Origin: UTCHB3 sp964531325
GTDB taxonomy: Bacteria; Bacteroidota; Ignavibacteria; Ignavibacteriales; Ignavibacteriaceae
Assembly (NCBI GenBank): GCA_964531325.1
Contig: CAZHCW010000002.1
Location: 124,001-188,000, forward strand
Length of the DNA: 64,000 nt
Direction: 5' to 3'
Shown: piece after piece, positions 25,670 to 34,458 of the stretch
Numbering within the stretch: position 1 is the first letter of the stretch
Layout: each line of letters begins with the position of its first letter
Made by a program: the position numbers and the translations under genes
Notes under the pieces: model-generated
The model's input: the letters and a program-made list of their open reading frames with translations, nothing else
Database searches by the model: none
What the model was told of the DNA's origin: nothing

Positions 25670-28151
25670 ACTTTCATTTACAATTATTTTTATATTCCTT
25701 TTTAGTTCATCGGTTTATTCACAAATCAATACATCGTATTATAAAGTACTTGCAGTTTCGGTTGAGGGAAATGTAACTACTGATGCCAACACAATTATTG
25801 AATATTCAGGACTAAAGAAAATTAAGGATACCGGCAGGGAGATTCAGATTCCCGGTGATGAAACCATTAGTGCAGTGAAAAATTTGTGGGATCTCAGGAT
25901 CTTCTCAGATATTCAGATCATAATTGAAAAATATTTTGAAAATGGTGTATTCCTGAAAATAAAAGTATCTGAATATTCCAGATATGAACAACTCATCCTT
26001 GAAGGCAACGATGCGATGAGCAAGTCTGAACTTGAAGAGATGATATCTTTAGTAAGGGGACAGATTCTTAAGCCGCAGGAAATAATCCGGATAAAAAACA
26101 AAATAATTGAAGCATACACCAAGGATGGTTATTTAGATACGAAAGTGGATGTTGTTTATTACGATTTTCTTTCTGTTGACTCTCTGCCCAATAAACTTTC
26201 CATAACCTGGCGTAATCAAACAGATTTTTCTGATGAAGTTACGACCGACTATGAAGATCTTGCCGGTGTAAACAGAAACCTTATAGAAAAAATCAAGGTT
26301 AGAAAACTTGTAAAGTTTATTATCAAGGAAAATAAGAGATTAAGCGTAAGAACAATCCATTTCCTGGGCAACAGCTTCTTTTCAGAAGACGATCTTAAAG
26401 ACGAACTTGATGAGCTCTCTGAAAAAAGATGGTGGAAATTCTGGAACACTGCAAGATATGAACCCGAGAAAGTTAAAAAAGACAAGCAACTTTTGATCAC
26501 CTTCCTTCATAAGAATGGATTCAGGGATGCTGAAATCCTTTCCGACTCAATCGCATACACTGCCGACAAATCGCAAGTAGATGTTTATTTCAGAATACTT
26601 GAGGGTCCACAATATAAAATAAGAAATATTGTGTGGGAAGGGAACACAGTGTACAATTCTGAAGTATTAAATGAAAGATTAGGATTTAAATCGGGGGATA
26701 TTTATGATCTGGTAACTTTTAACCAGAATCTCAGGGGAAATGAAAAACAGAATGATGTTGCTTCCCTCTATCTTGATAACGGATATTTAACATTTACTGT
26801 TAACTCAGCTGAGAAAAAAGTTGCACAGGATTCGATCGATATATTGATAGGAGTTAACGAAAACAACCAATTTAAAATTGGCAAGGTCACGATAAAAGGG
26901 AACGACAAAACAAAGGAAAAAGTAATCCGTCGTGAATTATATACAGTACCAAGTGATTTTTTCAACAAAGCTGCAATGATCAGAAGCCTTCAACAGCTTG
27001 CAAATTTGCAATATTTTAATGTCGAAAATCTCTATAAAGAGGGAGTGGATTATAATCTCGAAAACGACAGTACAGTTAATGTGGCGTTTATTGTTGAAGA
27101 AAAATCGAGTGATTATTTAAATGCTTCAATTGGTTACAGCGGCTCTTTTGGGTTTTCAGGCGCGATTGGTGTAACTCTCAACAATTTTTCGATCGCCGAA
27201 CCTTTTCAATTAGGTGGTGGTCAGATACTCAGTTTTAACTGGCAATTTGGTGTGGGCAACCTCTACAGAACATTTTCCATGGGATTTACTGAACCCTGGT
27301 TTCTTGATTCACCTACACTTGTGGGATTTGATCTCTTTTCAACCCGACAAAGTTACATCTACGATCTCTTCCAGGCCGGTGGATCGGTAAAAGTTGGTAG
27401 AAGATTAAAATGGCCAGATGATTATTTTTATATCCAGGGATTTTTCAGATACCAGAACAATAATGTGTTAAACGGCGGTGGTTTCTACCGTGAAGGGGAA
27501 TCAGAACAATTTACCCTCGGTTTTACACTTAACAGAAAAGATGTTGATAATCCAATCTTTCCCTCAAGAGGATCATCTTTTACATTATCGTCTGAAGTTT
27601 CCGGAGGTCCATTTCTTCCAGGAACTGTTGACTATTTTAAGGCAACATTCATGACCGAATGGTATAAAAGATTATTTAACTCCAACCGGTTTGCTCTCTA
27701 TTTAAGTAGCGACATTGGATACATTGAGGAATTAAAAAAGGGGACATCGATTCAGCCATTTGAATTGTTTTACATGGGCGGAGCAGGTTTGGTAATTGCG
27801 ACCACTTCTTTAAGAGGTTATGATGACAGAACTGTGGGACCGCGACAGGCGAGTGGTGATGTAATAGGTGGAAGGTTGTACTTCAAATATATCGCTGAAT
27901 TAAGATTCGCTGTGTCGCTCGATCCAATGCCATTATATGTATTGGCATTCGCTGAAGCGGGTAATGTATTCGAAAATCTTACGGTTGCAGATCCATTCAA
28001 ACTTAGGAGAAGTGCGGGATTTGGAGCAAGAATTCTTATAAATCCTGTTGGTCTTCTCGGTTTTGATCTGGGTTACGGATTCGACAGAAGAGAAGTTGAT
28101 GGAGTTGACCCGAAATGGCAGTTCCACTTCCAGTTTGGAAAAGGTTTTTAA
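25641..28151 (+). CDS. bamA: Outer membrane protein assembly factor BamA
   Basis: From the double ATG at 25641 this is an 836-residue protein with a signal peptide (FTIIFIFLFSSSVYSQ). Several POTRA domains follow (about 30-430), recognisable by VSVEGN, IHFLGNSFFSEDDL, IVWEGNTVYN and VTIKGNDKTKE. A C-terminal 16-strand barrel ends in the aromatic FQFGKGF, the expected outer-membrane signal. It inserts beta-barrel proteins into the outer membrane. The gene overlaps uppS and is followed by two OmpH-type chaperones. Confidence 0.95.
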   Translation: MMRLLLPGFKLSFTIIFIFLFSSSVYSQINTSYYKVLAVSVEGNVTTDANTIIEYSGLKKIKDTGREIQIPGDETISAVKNLWDLRIFSDIQIIIEKYFENGVFLKIKVSEYSRYEQLILEGNDAMSKSELEEMISLVRGQILKPQEIIRIKNKIIEAYTKDGYLDTKVDVVYYDFLSVDSLPNKLSITWRNQTDFSDEVTTDYEDLAGVNRNLIEKIKVRKLVKFIIKENKRLSVRTIHFLGNSFFSEDDLKDELDELSEKRWWKFWNTARYEPEKVKKDKQLLITFLHKNGFRDAEILSDSIAYTADKSQVDVYFRILEGPQYKIRNIVWEGNTVYNSEVLNERLGFKSGDIYDLVTFNQNLRGNEKQNDVASLYLDNGYLTFTVNSAEKKVAQDSIDILIGVNENNQFKIGKVTIKGNDKTKEKVIRRELYTVPSDFFNKAAMIRSLQQLANLQYFNVENLYKEGVDYNLENDSTVNVAFIVEEKSSDYLNASIGYSGSFGFSGAIGVTLNNFSIAEPFQLGGGQILSFNWQFGVGNLYRTFSMGFTEPWFLDSPTLVGFDLFSTRQSYIYDLFQAGGSVKVGRRLKWPDDYFYIQGFFRYQNNNVLNGGGFYREGESEQFTLGFTLNRKDVDNPIFPSRGSSFTLSSEVSGGPFLPGTVDYFKATFMTEWYKRLFNSNRFALYLSSDIGYIEELKKGTSIQPFELFYMGGAGLVIATTSLRGYDDRTVGPRQASGDVIGGRLYFKYIAELRFAVSLDPMPLYVLAFAEAGNVFENLTVADPFKLRRSAGFGARILINPVGLLGFDLGYGFDRREVDGVDPKWQFHFQFGKGF

Positions 28152-28177
28152 TTATTTACACAAAAAAGGAAATCAAA

Positions 28178-28708
28178 GTGAAAAGACTTATCGTTCTATC
28201 GCTGTTTTTAATTCTTGGCACATCAATTTATGCCCAGAATACAGCATTAAAAGTAGGTATTGTTGATGCTGATCTTATTCTTCAGCAGTTACCCGAAGCG
28301 ATTAAAGCCAATGGCGATTTAAAAGCACTTGAAAACAAATATAAAAATGAACTTGACTCTGTTGGTCAGGCATTTTCAAAAGAAGTGGAAGCTTTTCAAA
28401 AAGAATTTCAGAACAAGCCAAACGATCCAAAAGCTCGTGAAAAACAGCTTGTACTCGCTGAAAAACAGAAAAAAATTGAAGATCTTCAGACTAAAAGAAG
28501 AGAAGAACTCCTTAACAAACAGGATGAACTCTTTAAACCGATCTACGAAAAACTTTACGATAATATATCGATTACTGCAAAAGAAGAAGGAATGAATTAT
28601 ATCCTGAACAAAAAATCAGGTCAGGATCCAATCATTCTTTATGCTGATGTTCAATTTGACCTTACTTATAAAGTTTTGGACAAAATAAGAAAAGCTGCCG
28701 GTAAATAA
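28178..28708 (+). CDS. OmpH/Skp family periplasmic chaperone, first copy
   Basis: From the GTG at 28178 (AAAAAAGGAA upstream) this is a 176-residue protein with a signal peptide ending in YAQ. The core begins ALKVGIVDADLILQQLPEA, the standard Skp opening. A long charged coiled coil follows (about 50-125), then a closing strand region. Skp carries unfolded outer-membrane proteins to BamA. A second member follows directly. Confidence 0.9.
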   Translation: MKRLIVLSLFLILGTSIYAQNTALKVGIVDADLILQQLPEAIKANGDLKALENKYKNELDSVGQAFSKEVEAFQKEFQNKPNDPKAREKQLVLAEKQKKIEDLQTKRREELLNKQDELFKPIYEKLYDNISITAKEEGMNYILNKKSGQDPIILYADVQFDLTYKVLDKIRKAAGK

Positions 28709-28725
28709 CTCAAAGAGATAATCCA

Positions 28726-29232
28726 ATGAAATTCAAGATTGTTTTATTATTAGTTGTTCTGGCGTCGGGTGGTCTTTTTGCGCAACTGAAAATCGGTTAT
28801 GTCGATTCGGATGCGATCATGAAAAACCTTACTGATGCAGAAGATGCCAAGCGTCAACTTGATGCGCTTATTGTTGAGTGGCAAAACGAAATCAGCAAGA
28901 TGGAGAGTGACATCAAATTCAAGAAGGATGACTTCGAGAAAAGAAAGTTGATTTTAACTGATCAAATGCGCTCTGATATCGATGCTGAAATCAAACAGCT
29001 TGAAAAGGATATGGAAGCCTATCGGACTAAAAAATTTGGTACCGGAGGTGAATTGTTTATAAAGCAGGATGAAATTATGAAACCCGTTCAAAACAAAGTT
29101 TTCACAGCAATTCAACAAGTTGCAAAGGATGAAGACCTTGATTTTGTTCTCGACAGAAGTGGAGCAGTGATGATACTTTTTGCAAAAGACAAATATGACA
29201 TTACTGCAAAAGTTTTGGATAAATTGAAATAA
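28726..29232 (+). CDS. OmpH/Skp family periplasmic chaperone, second copy
   Basis: A 168-residue paralogue of the preceding gene, with signal peptide VLLLVVLASGGLFAQ and the opening LKIGYVDSDAIMKNL. The central coiled coil and the closing DLDFVLDRSGAVMILFAKD region match Skp. The stop overlaps the lpxD start by one base. Tandem OmpH genes after bamA are common in Bacteroidota. The two copies clearly differ in sequence, so the duplication is old. Confidence 0.9.
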   Translation: MKFKIVLLLVVLASGGLFAQLKIGYVDSDAIMKNLTDAEDAKRQLDALIVEWQNEISKMESDIKFKKDDFEKRKLILTDQMRSDIDAEIKQLEKDMEAYRTKKFGTGGELFIKQDEIMKPVQNKVFTAIQQVAKDEDLDFVLDRSGAVMILFAKDKYDITAKVLDKLK

Positions 29233-30281
29233 TGGCAGTCTTACTTAAAGAAATTGCAGAATTTGTGTCGGCTGAATTAACCGGCGGACATGATATAGAG
29301 ATCAATGAACTTTTGAACATTGAAAAAGCCGGGCCGGGTAGTTTAACATTTCTCGGCTCAAAGGCTTACGAAAAATTCTTTGAAACAACACAGGCATCTG
29401 CAGTTCTCGTTTCAAAAGGATTTTCCACCACCCGCAGTGATATAGTATGCCTCGAAGTTGAAAACCCCTACCAGTCATTTCTTATGATCCTTAGAAGGTT
29501 TTTTGAATATAAACCGGAACTTAGCGGAATTTCCGATTCCACTTCCATTCATCCCGATGCAAAATTAGGTGAAAGTTGTGCAATTGGTTTTAATGTTTTT
29601 ATCGGAAGGGGTTGTGTAATTGGGAAAAATGTAACAATATTTCATAATTCTGTAATTCTTGAAAATTGTTCTATTGGTGATAGCACACTAATTTATCCAA
29701 ATGTAACAATCAGAGAGAACACCGTAATTGGCAAGAATGTGATTATTCACAATGGTGCTTCAATTGGAGCCGACGGTTTTGGTTTTGTAAAGGGCCCCGA
29801 CGGGAACTATGTAAAAATTCCTCAGATTGGCAATGTGATTATCGAGGATTTTGTTGAAGTTGGTGCAAACTCTTGTATTGACAGGGCAGCACTTGGCAAC
29901 ACGATTATAAAAGCCCATACAAAGATTGATAATCTCGTCCAAATAGGGCACAATGTAGAAATTGGTTCAAACACCGCCATTTCGGCACAGTCCGGAGTTT
30001 CCGGAAGTACCAAAGTGGGTAAAGATGTAATAATTGCAGGACAGGTTGGGCTGGTTGACCACATTGAAATTGGTGATGGGGTAATTCTCGGGGCACAGTC
30101 CGGGGTCTCCCGTAGCGTAAAAGAGCGTGGTATATATGTCGGATCGCCGGTGAAACCTATCAATCAGTATAAGCGTTTGGAGGTACATCTAAGAAACCTT
30201 GAGACACTTAACAACACAGTAAAAGAACTTCAAAAAGAGATTGACACCTTAAAAAAACAACTCGAGTCTTCTACACCTTAA
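29232..30281 (+). CDS. lpxD: UDP-3-O-acylglucosamine N-acyltransferase
   Basis: A 349-residue hexapeptide-repeat enzyme of lipid A synthesis. The N-terminal uridine-binding domain (about 1-100) is followed by a left-handed beta helix with repeats such as IGRGCVIGKNVTI. The signature IIHNGASIGADGFGF and the C-terminal helical tail (VKELQKEIDTLKKQLE) are present. Its presence implies an LPS-type outer membrane. The last 11 bases overlap the convergent truA gene. Confidence 0.96.
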   Translation: MAVLLKEIAEFVSAELTGGHDIEINELLNIEKAGPGSLTFLGSKAYEKFFETTQASAVLVSKGFSTTRSDIVCLEVENPYQSFLMILRRFFEYKPELSGISDSTSIHPDAKLGESCAIGFNVFIGRGCVIGKNVTIFHNSVILENCSIGDSTLIYPNVTIRENTVIGKNVIIHNGASIGADGFGFVKGPDGNYVKIPQIGNVIIEDFVEVGANSCIDRAALGNTIIKAHTKIDNLVQIGHNVEIGSNTAISAQSGVSGSTKVGKDVIIAGQVGLVDHIEIGDGVILGAQSGVSRSVKERGIYVGSPVKPINQYKRLEVHLRNLETLNNTVKELQKEIDTLKKQLESSTP

Positions 30282-31053
30282 ATATCGGTTTTACTTCGGG
30301 TAACATTTCGTTAGCCTCATACTGCACATATTCAAGAAAAAGCCCACTCGGTGGAGCAGTAAACTGAGCCGGGTAGTTATTGTTTGTGTTCAACAATTCC
30401 TTAATATTTTCCGGTTTAATATTTCCTCTTCCCACTTCAACCAAAACACCCATTAATCTTCTAACCATTTTCCATAAAAAGTGTGAAGCGGTTATTCTGA
30501 ACAGGATCATCGTTCCGGTATCTACAATCTCAGAGGAATAGACCATAACTTTTGTTGATTTTGCATCACCACCTATTTTGGTATCACCAAAAGAGATAAA
30601 ATCATGCAGCCCTACAAATTCTTTTGCTGCAGCCCTCATATTTCTTGCATCAAGATCGTCCTTTATCCACCAGACATAACTTTTCCCAAAAGCGGTTCTT
30701 CTGGTAGAAATATGGTAAAGGTAAGTTCTTTTCTTGGCACTGTGGCGGGCATGGAAACGGTCGTTTGCTTTTTCCACTTTAAGAATATTTATATCGTGGG
30801 GAAGATTGTCATTCAATTTCAGTTTCAGCACATCAACGGGCATTGCGGTTGGAGCAACAAGAGATGCCACTTGCATCGCAGCGTGAACACCGGCATCCGT
30901 TCGTCCCGCACCTTGAAGATCAATAGTATCCTTACCAAATATTTTTTCGGCAACAGTTATGAGGGTACCTTGCACAGTCTTTACATTTTTTTGGGCCTGC
31001 CAGCCACTGTAGCGGGTTCCTTCATACTCAAGGGTGATTTTATATGTTGCCAT
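30271..31053 (-). CDS. truA: tRNA pseudouridine(38-40) synthase TruA
   Basis: A 260-residue enzyme that isomerises uridines in the tRNA anticodon stem-loop. The catalytic Asp53 is in GAGRTDAGVHA. YEGTRYSGWQ at the N terminus and FLWKMVRRLMGVLVEVG near the C terminus are family signatures. It follows queD by 3 bases, so queE, queD and truA form a tRNA-modification operon. Confidence 0.97.
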   Translation of the reverse strand: MATYKITLEYEGTRYSGWQAQKNVKTVQGTLITVAEKIFGKDTIDLQGAGRTDAGVHAAMQVASLVAPTAMPVDVLKLKLNDNLPHDINILKVEKANDRFHARHSAKKRTYLYHISTRRTAFGKSYVWWIKDDLDARNMRAAAKEFVGLHDFISFGDTKIGGDAKSTKVMVYSSEIVDTGTMILFRITASHFLWKMVRRLMGVLVEVGRGNIKPENIKELLNTNNNYPAQFTAPPSGLFLEYVQYEANEMLPEVKPIFKV

Positions 31054-31056
31054 CAG

Positions 31057-31476
31057 TTAGTCCTTTAGAATCCTTGTATCGCGTGCATAGGCGTCTTGAG
31101 TTTCATACACAGTGGCGGTAACAGATTTTATATTTGATGGTAGAATGTTGGAAGTTATTCTGTCCAACAAATATTTTGTAATATTTTCCACAGATGAGTG
31201 AAAATCGATAATAACTTTTTTGGTTGAGAAGTTTTTTAATAATCCTTCAAGATCAGGATCAAGAGAAGATACCATGAAAGCGTGATCAAGTTCTTCTATT
31301 ATTGGATTAACAACTCTTTTGAGATCATAGAAATCGATCACTAATCCATTTTCATCTATATCACCTTCAACTTCAAGGAAGAGGCGATATGAGTGACCGT
31401 GAAGATTTACACATTTACCGGCGTGAAAGGGGAGTCGGTGACCCATTTCCCAGTGGAAACTTTTAGATATTTTCAT
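31057..31476 (-). CDS. queD: 6-carboxytetrahydropterin synthase QueD
   Basis: A 139-residue enzyme of queuosine synthesis that converts 7,8-dihydroneopterin triphosphate to 6-carboxytetrahydropterin. The zinc ligands His13, His26 and His28 and the catalytic Cys22 are all in the N-terminal MGHRLPFHAGKCVNLHGHS block. The downstream ELDHAFM and VYET motifs also match. It starts one base after the queE stop. Confidence 0.95.
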   Translation of the reverse strand: MKISKSFHWEMGHRLPFHAGKCVNLHGHSYRLFLEVEGDIDENGLVIDFYDLKRVVNPIIEELDHAFMVSSLDPDLEGLLKNFSTKKVIIDFHSSVENITKYLLDRITSNILPSNIKSVTATVYETQDAYARDTRILKD

Positions 31477-31477
31477 T

Positions 31478-32116
31478 TTAAACTCCTTTTTCTTTTGGAT
31501 CCCAGATGAATTTGTGCATCTGCAACTGGAACCTTACTTTTAATGCGTCTTCAACGATCCAATTGACGAGCTCAACGGGTTTAAGGCTTCCAAATACAAC
31601 AGAGAAGAGAACTTCGCACTTATTTAGCAGATTATATTTCTCAATCATTTCTTTTGACCAGTCATAATCTTCTCTTGAACCGATTACAAATTTAATTTCA
31701 TCAATCGGTTTAATGAATTCAATATTTTCATATTTATTCTTTTTAAGCATCCTGCTTGAGGGACATTTCAAGTCCATTATTACATGCACTCTTGGATCGA
31801 TATTCTGAATTGGAAGACTTCCACCTGTTTCGATTAGCACTTTGTAACCTTTGTCGCAAAGTTGTGTCATCAATGGTAATACTTCCTTTTGCATCAAAGG
31901 TTCACCACCTGTCACCTCAACAGTATCACAGTTGTATTTACTTATCTCTGTCATGATTTCTTCGATACTCATATCTTTTCCTTCATAGAAGGCATATTCA
32001 GTATCGCAGTAGGAACAGCGCAAATTACAATAGGTCAGGCGCACAAAAATACACGGCAGACCTGCATGGGTGCTTTCACCCTGAATAGAAAAATATATTT
32101 CGTTTATTTTAAGCAT
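31478..32116 (-). CDS. queE: 7-carboxy-7-deazaguanine synthase QueE
   Basis: A 212-residue radical SAM enzyme that forms the deazaguanine ring. The iron-sulfur motif is CNLRCSYC (CxxxCxxC), preceded by the IQGESTHAGLPCIFVRL opening typical of QueE. The VTGGEPLMQ motif contacts S-adenosylmethionine. Length is normal. It heads the queE-queD-truA operon. QueC, QueF, Tgt and QueA are not in the window. Confidence 0.95.
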   Translation of the reverse strand: MLKINEIYFSIQGESTHAGLPCIFVRLTYCNLRCSYCDTEYAFYEGKDMSIEEIMTEISKYNCDTVEVTGGEPLMQKEVLPLMTQLCDKGYKVLIETGGSLPIQNIDPRVHVIMDLKCPSSRMLKKNKYENIEFIKPIDEIKFVIGSREDYDWSKEMIEKYNLLNKCEVLFSVVFGSLKPVELVNWIVEDALKVRFQLQMHKFIWDPKEKGV

Positions 32117-32154
32117 CTATTATTTTATTTTGAATTAGTAAAATCTTAAACTGA

Positions 32155-33282
32155 TTATTTACCAAACATTTTCATCAGGAATTCGGGGATTCGTTTTGCC
32201 CAGGCTGCTTCATTATGTTCAGCTTCAGGGTCAATAGTTACAAAAAAATCGATATCCCTTACATATCCCAATTCTTTTAGAGTAGAAATCATTTCATCAA
32301 TACCGGGTTGAAGTCTTGCCTCGAGCCCCACTCCACCATTATCGATATAAAGTTTAAAGTCTCTTTTGGGTTCTGCACTCTTTTTAACAATATCGATGTA
32401 GTCAAATTCAGCAATTTTAAATGCCGGTGAAAAACTGCCTGCCACGGAAAAGATATCATTATATTCCCACAGCAACATAAAAGAAATTAACCCACCCATT
32501 GATGAACCGGCAGTATAGGTAAATTCTCTCTCCGGTTTTGTACGGTAGTATGAATCTATCATGGGTTTCACTTTTTGGGTCACAAATTTCATATAAGCAC
32601 TTCCGAGAGGGGAGTGTGAGTATTCCGCACTTCTATTTGCACTGTTATAAATCCCGACAACAATCATATCTTTAACCACTCCTTGACGGTTGAGACTGTC
32701 GAGTGCTTCATCCACTTGCCAGTCAACCCCAAATCCAACAGTTGAAGGATCAAAGATATTCTGTCCGTCGTGCATATACAAAACAGGATAATGAAGATTG
32801 TTTTCATCGTATCCTTTAGGAAGTAGTATGATAATATCCCGCGGTAGAATTTCACCTTCGCCAATATTCTGAATATACTCAACCTTTCCGGTTATCTGTC
32901 CCTTAAACACGCTACCTGTCATATTGCCCCAGCAACAAATTGAATATTTAATTGTTGTGTCGGATGTAATTTGAGTAATATAATTTGGCCTTTTAATTCC
33001 ATCAGCACCAACTGCTTCATTATTCCAACTTCCTTTTGTGAATTTATACTCAAGAGTTCCTTTTCTTTCCAAAGCGAGAGTATAGGTCCACAAGTTTGAT
33101 TTTTCAGGGGACAATCTAACTTTTGAAGGATTCCACCCACCCAACCCGGGATGGTTGCCTGCTATATAAACTGATTCGCTGTCAGCAACACCCTCAACGG
33201 TAATCTCAAATCTTACTGTGATTTGAGCGTTTGAAATGGAAAATAGTAAAACAGATATCAGTAAAAGATATTTTTTCAACAT
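32155..33282 (-). CDS. Exported esterase with an N-terminal starch-binding-like domain
   Basis: A 375-residue protein with signal peptide (YLLLISVLLFSISNA). An N-terminal CBM20-like module (about 20-125) shows VYIAGNHPGLGGWNP and a closing YEYKF-type strand (LEYKFTKGSW). An esterase-D/feruloyl esterase-type alpha/beta hydrolase follows. The nucleophile is Ser261 in GSSMGG, and the catalytic His is in EHNEAAW. It probably cleaves carbohydrate esters or siderophore-like esters outside the inner membrane. It overlaps the upstream lipoprotein gene by one base. Confidence 0.85.
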   Translation of the reverse strand: MLKKYLLLISVLLFSISNAQITVRFEITVEGVADSESVYIAGNHPGLGGWNPSKVRLSPEKSNLWTYTLALERKGTLEYKFTKGSWNNEAVGADGIKRPNYITQITSDTTIKYSICCWGNMTGSVFKGQITGKVEYIQNIGEGEILPRDIIILLPKGYDENNLHYPVLYMHDGQNIFDPSTVGFGVDWQVDEALDSLNRQGVVKDMIVVGIYNSANRSAEYSHSPLGSAYMKFVTQKVKPMIDSYYRTKPEREFTYTAGSSMGGLISFMLLWEYNDIFSVAGSFSPAFKIAEFDYIDIVKKSAEPKRDFKLYIDNGGVGLEARLQPGIDEMISTLKELGYVRDIDFFVTIDPEAEHNEAAWAKRIPEFLMKMFGK

Positions 33283-33704
33283 TATTTTTGTTCCCAGACA
33301 ATTGTTTTTACAGTTTGATTTGAAAATTCCAATTCGGTTGATATTCTTCTCAATTCCGTTGAGTTGCCTTTTTTCAAAATCGAATAACTATCAGTCAGTC
33401 TGATAACAGTCTGATTTCCTGTATCAATTTGTTTTGCAACGAAGAGATTAATTGTCTTCTTTAAAGAAAAAGAGATCACTTCATTATTTGTGAACAGTTC
33501 GATAAGAGTGTCCGAGGATTTGACTCTGTCGCCGGGGAAAATTAAACCGGTTGAATCTCTTGAGTCACTGTTATAAACAGGTACATCCGAACTTACGATA
33601 ACAATACCATAATCGATATCGGGAAATACCATTCTGGGTGATTCACATCCGGAGAGCAAAAAAGCGGCGGTGAGCGGAATAATTGTCGAGAAAAAAATTT
33701 TCAT
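33282..33704 (-). CDS. Small hypothetical lipoprotein
   Basis: From the ATG at 33704 this is a 140-residue protein with a lipobox (AAFLLSGC), so it is probably a lipoprotein. The mature part is beta-rich with no domain I recognise. An extended frame beginning at 33749 would start inside promoter-like and repeat sequence and was not used. No ribosome site is visible; a TATATTTG box ends only 11 bases before the ATG. An 80-base tandem repeat lies just upstream. Confidence 0.7.
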   Translation of the reverse strand: MKIFFSTIIPLTAAFLLSGCESPRMVFPDIDYGIVIVSSDVPVYNSDSRDSTGLIFPGDRVKSSDTLIELFTNNEVISFSLKKTINLFVAKQIDTGNQTVIRLTDSYSILKKGNSTELRRISTELEFSNQTVKTIVWEQK

Positions 33705-33714
33705 ATTCAATCTG

Positions 33715-33722
33715 CAAATATA
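33715..33722 (-). promoter_or_regulatory. TATATTTG promoter box ahead of the lipoprotein gene
   Basis: The minus strand reads TATATTTG here, identical to the boxes ahead of lexA and tRNA-His. The start codon at 33704 lies so close that the mRNA would have almost no leader. The region where an upstream box would lie is occupied by the 8-bp tandem repeat, and I see no clear TTG box there. Confidence 0.4.
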
Positions 33723-33725
33723 CAC

Positions 33726-33805
33726 AGAACCACAGAACTTCAGAACCACAGAACTTCAGAACTTCAGAACCTCAGAACCTTAGAACTTTAGACCCTCAGA
33801 ACCTC
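33726..33805. repeat. Tandem repeat, ten copies of an 8-bp unit AGAACNNY
   Basis: On the plus strand AGAAC recurs every 8 bases at 33726, 33734, 33742, 33750, 33758, 33766, 33774, 33782, 33790 (as AGACC) and 33798. The three bases between are CAC, TTC, CTC, CTT or TTT. A degenerate eleventh unit follows. It sits between two minus-strand genes and immediately upstream of the lipoprotein promoter box. Confidence 0.9.
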
Positions 33806-33820
33806 CGAATCTTCGGTTTT

Positions 33821-34237
33821 CTATTTCTTCCAGTTGATTCGTACAACGCTTGAGGCCAGGTATTCATCTGCACAATCTTTCGCATAAATCCTGTAATAAC
33901 CGATTTTGTAGAAAGTGACTTGTTTGTAGAACCAGGTCCAGTCGGGTTTTGTCGCAGATGAAATAGTGGTTTCATAAACCTCACCCTCACCCTCCATACT
34001 TGGTGAATTTGGGTCATAATCATCAAGACGGTAAATATCAAAATACACTTCTTCACAACCGACTGTATAAGGAAGTTTTACCAATAAATAGAAATAACCG
34101 CCTTTTTTTGCGATATTGAAGCTTGTAGCTTCATTGATTGGTACACCTTTTTCGGTAACTCCTTCACAGAATGTAAGAGTCTGCGAGAAGCCTGTTACAA
34201 ATAATGATAATAAAACCAAGAGTAAATACTTTCTCAT
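33821..34237 (-). CDS. Small exported protein of unknown function
   Basis: From the ATG at 34237 (GAGGT upstream) this is a 138-residue protein with signal peptide YLLLVLLSLFVTGFSQ. An in-frame ATG at 34249 would add four residues. The mature part has paired cysteines (CEGVTEKG, then GCEEVYF, then KDCADEY) and looks like a single beta-sandwich domain. The stretch EEVYFDIYRLDD recalls a bacterial accessory domain, but I cannot name it. It is flanked on both sides by simple repeats. Confidence 0.65.
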   Translation of the reverse strand: MRKYLLLVLLSLFVTGFSQTLTFCEGVTEKGVPINEATSFNIAKKGGYFYLLVKLPYTVGCEEVYFDIYRLDDYDPNSPSMEGEGEVYETTISSATKPDWTWFYKQVTFYKIGYYRIYAKDCADEYLASSVVRINWKK

Positions 34238-34329
34238 AAGAGACCTCATCAGTTAAATTGAATGGTTATAAAAAACGATTTCCAAAAAACAACATAATAA
34301 ATATTTATTAAATTATTTGTGGGTAATCT

Positions 34330-34410
34330 CCAAAATCCTTCTCTGTGTCCTCGGAGTGCTCTGTGGTTTAATCCTCCCCTTTGTGTTCTTTGCGACCTTG
34401 GCGGTTCAGA
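34330..34410. repeat. Degenerate CACAGAG/CGCAAAG-type intergenic repeat
   Basis: Read on the minus strand, this stretch is a run of related short words: GTCGCAAAG, ACACAAAG, AAACCACAGAG, CACTCCGAGG, ACACAGAG, spaced about 8-11 bases apart. Similar low-complexity intergenic sequence occurs in many unrelated bacteria. It ends just before the tRNA-His promoter. Confidence 0.6.
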
Positions 34411-34416
34411 CTGGTT

Positions 34417-34446
34417 TTGAAATAATCGAGAAAATTGCTATATTTG
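34417..34446 (+). promoter_or_regulatory. Predicted tRNA-His promoter
   Basis: TTGAAA at 34417-34422 is separated by 16 bases from TATATTTG at 34439-34446. The tRNA begins 12 bases beyond. The box is identical to the one ahead of lexA. Confidence 0.7.
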
Positions 34447-34458
34447 CAGTCTGAATTT

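Noticed and set aside
29822..30163. Antisense open frame of 113 codons within lpxD
   Set aside because: It mirrors the periodic hexapeptide repeats of lpxD, which keep the opposite strand open; no independent coding signal.
33726..33805. CRISPR array
   Set aside because: The unit is only 8 bp with 3-base variable parts; there are no 25-40 bp repeats, spacers or cas genes.
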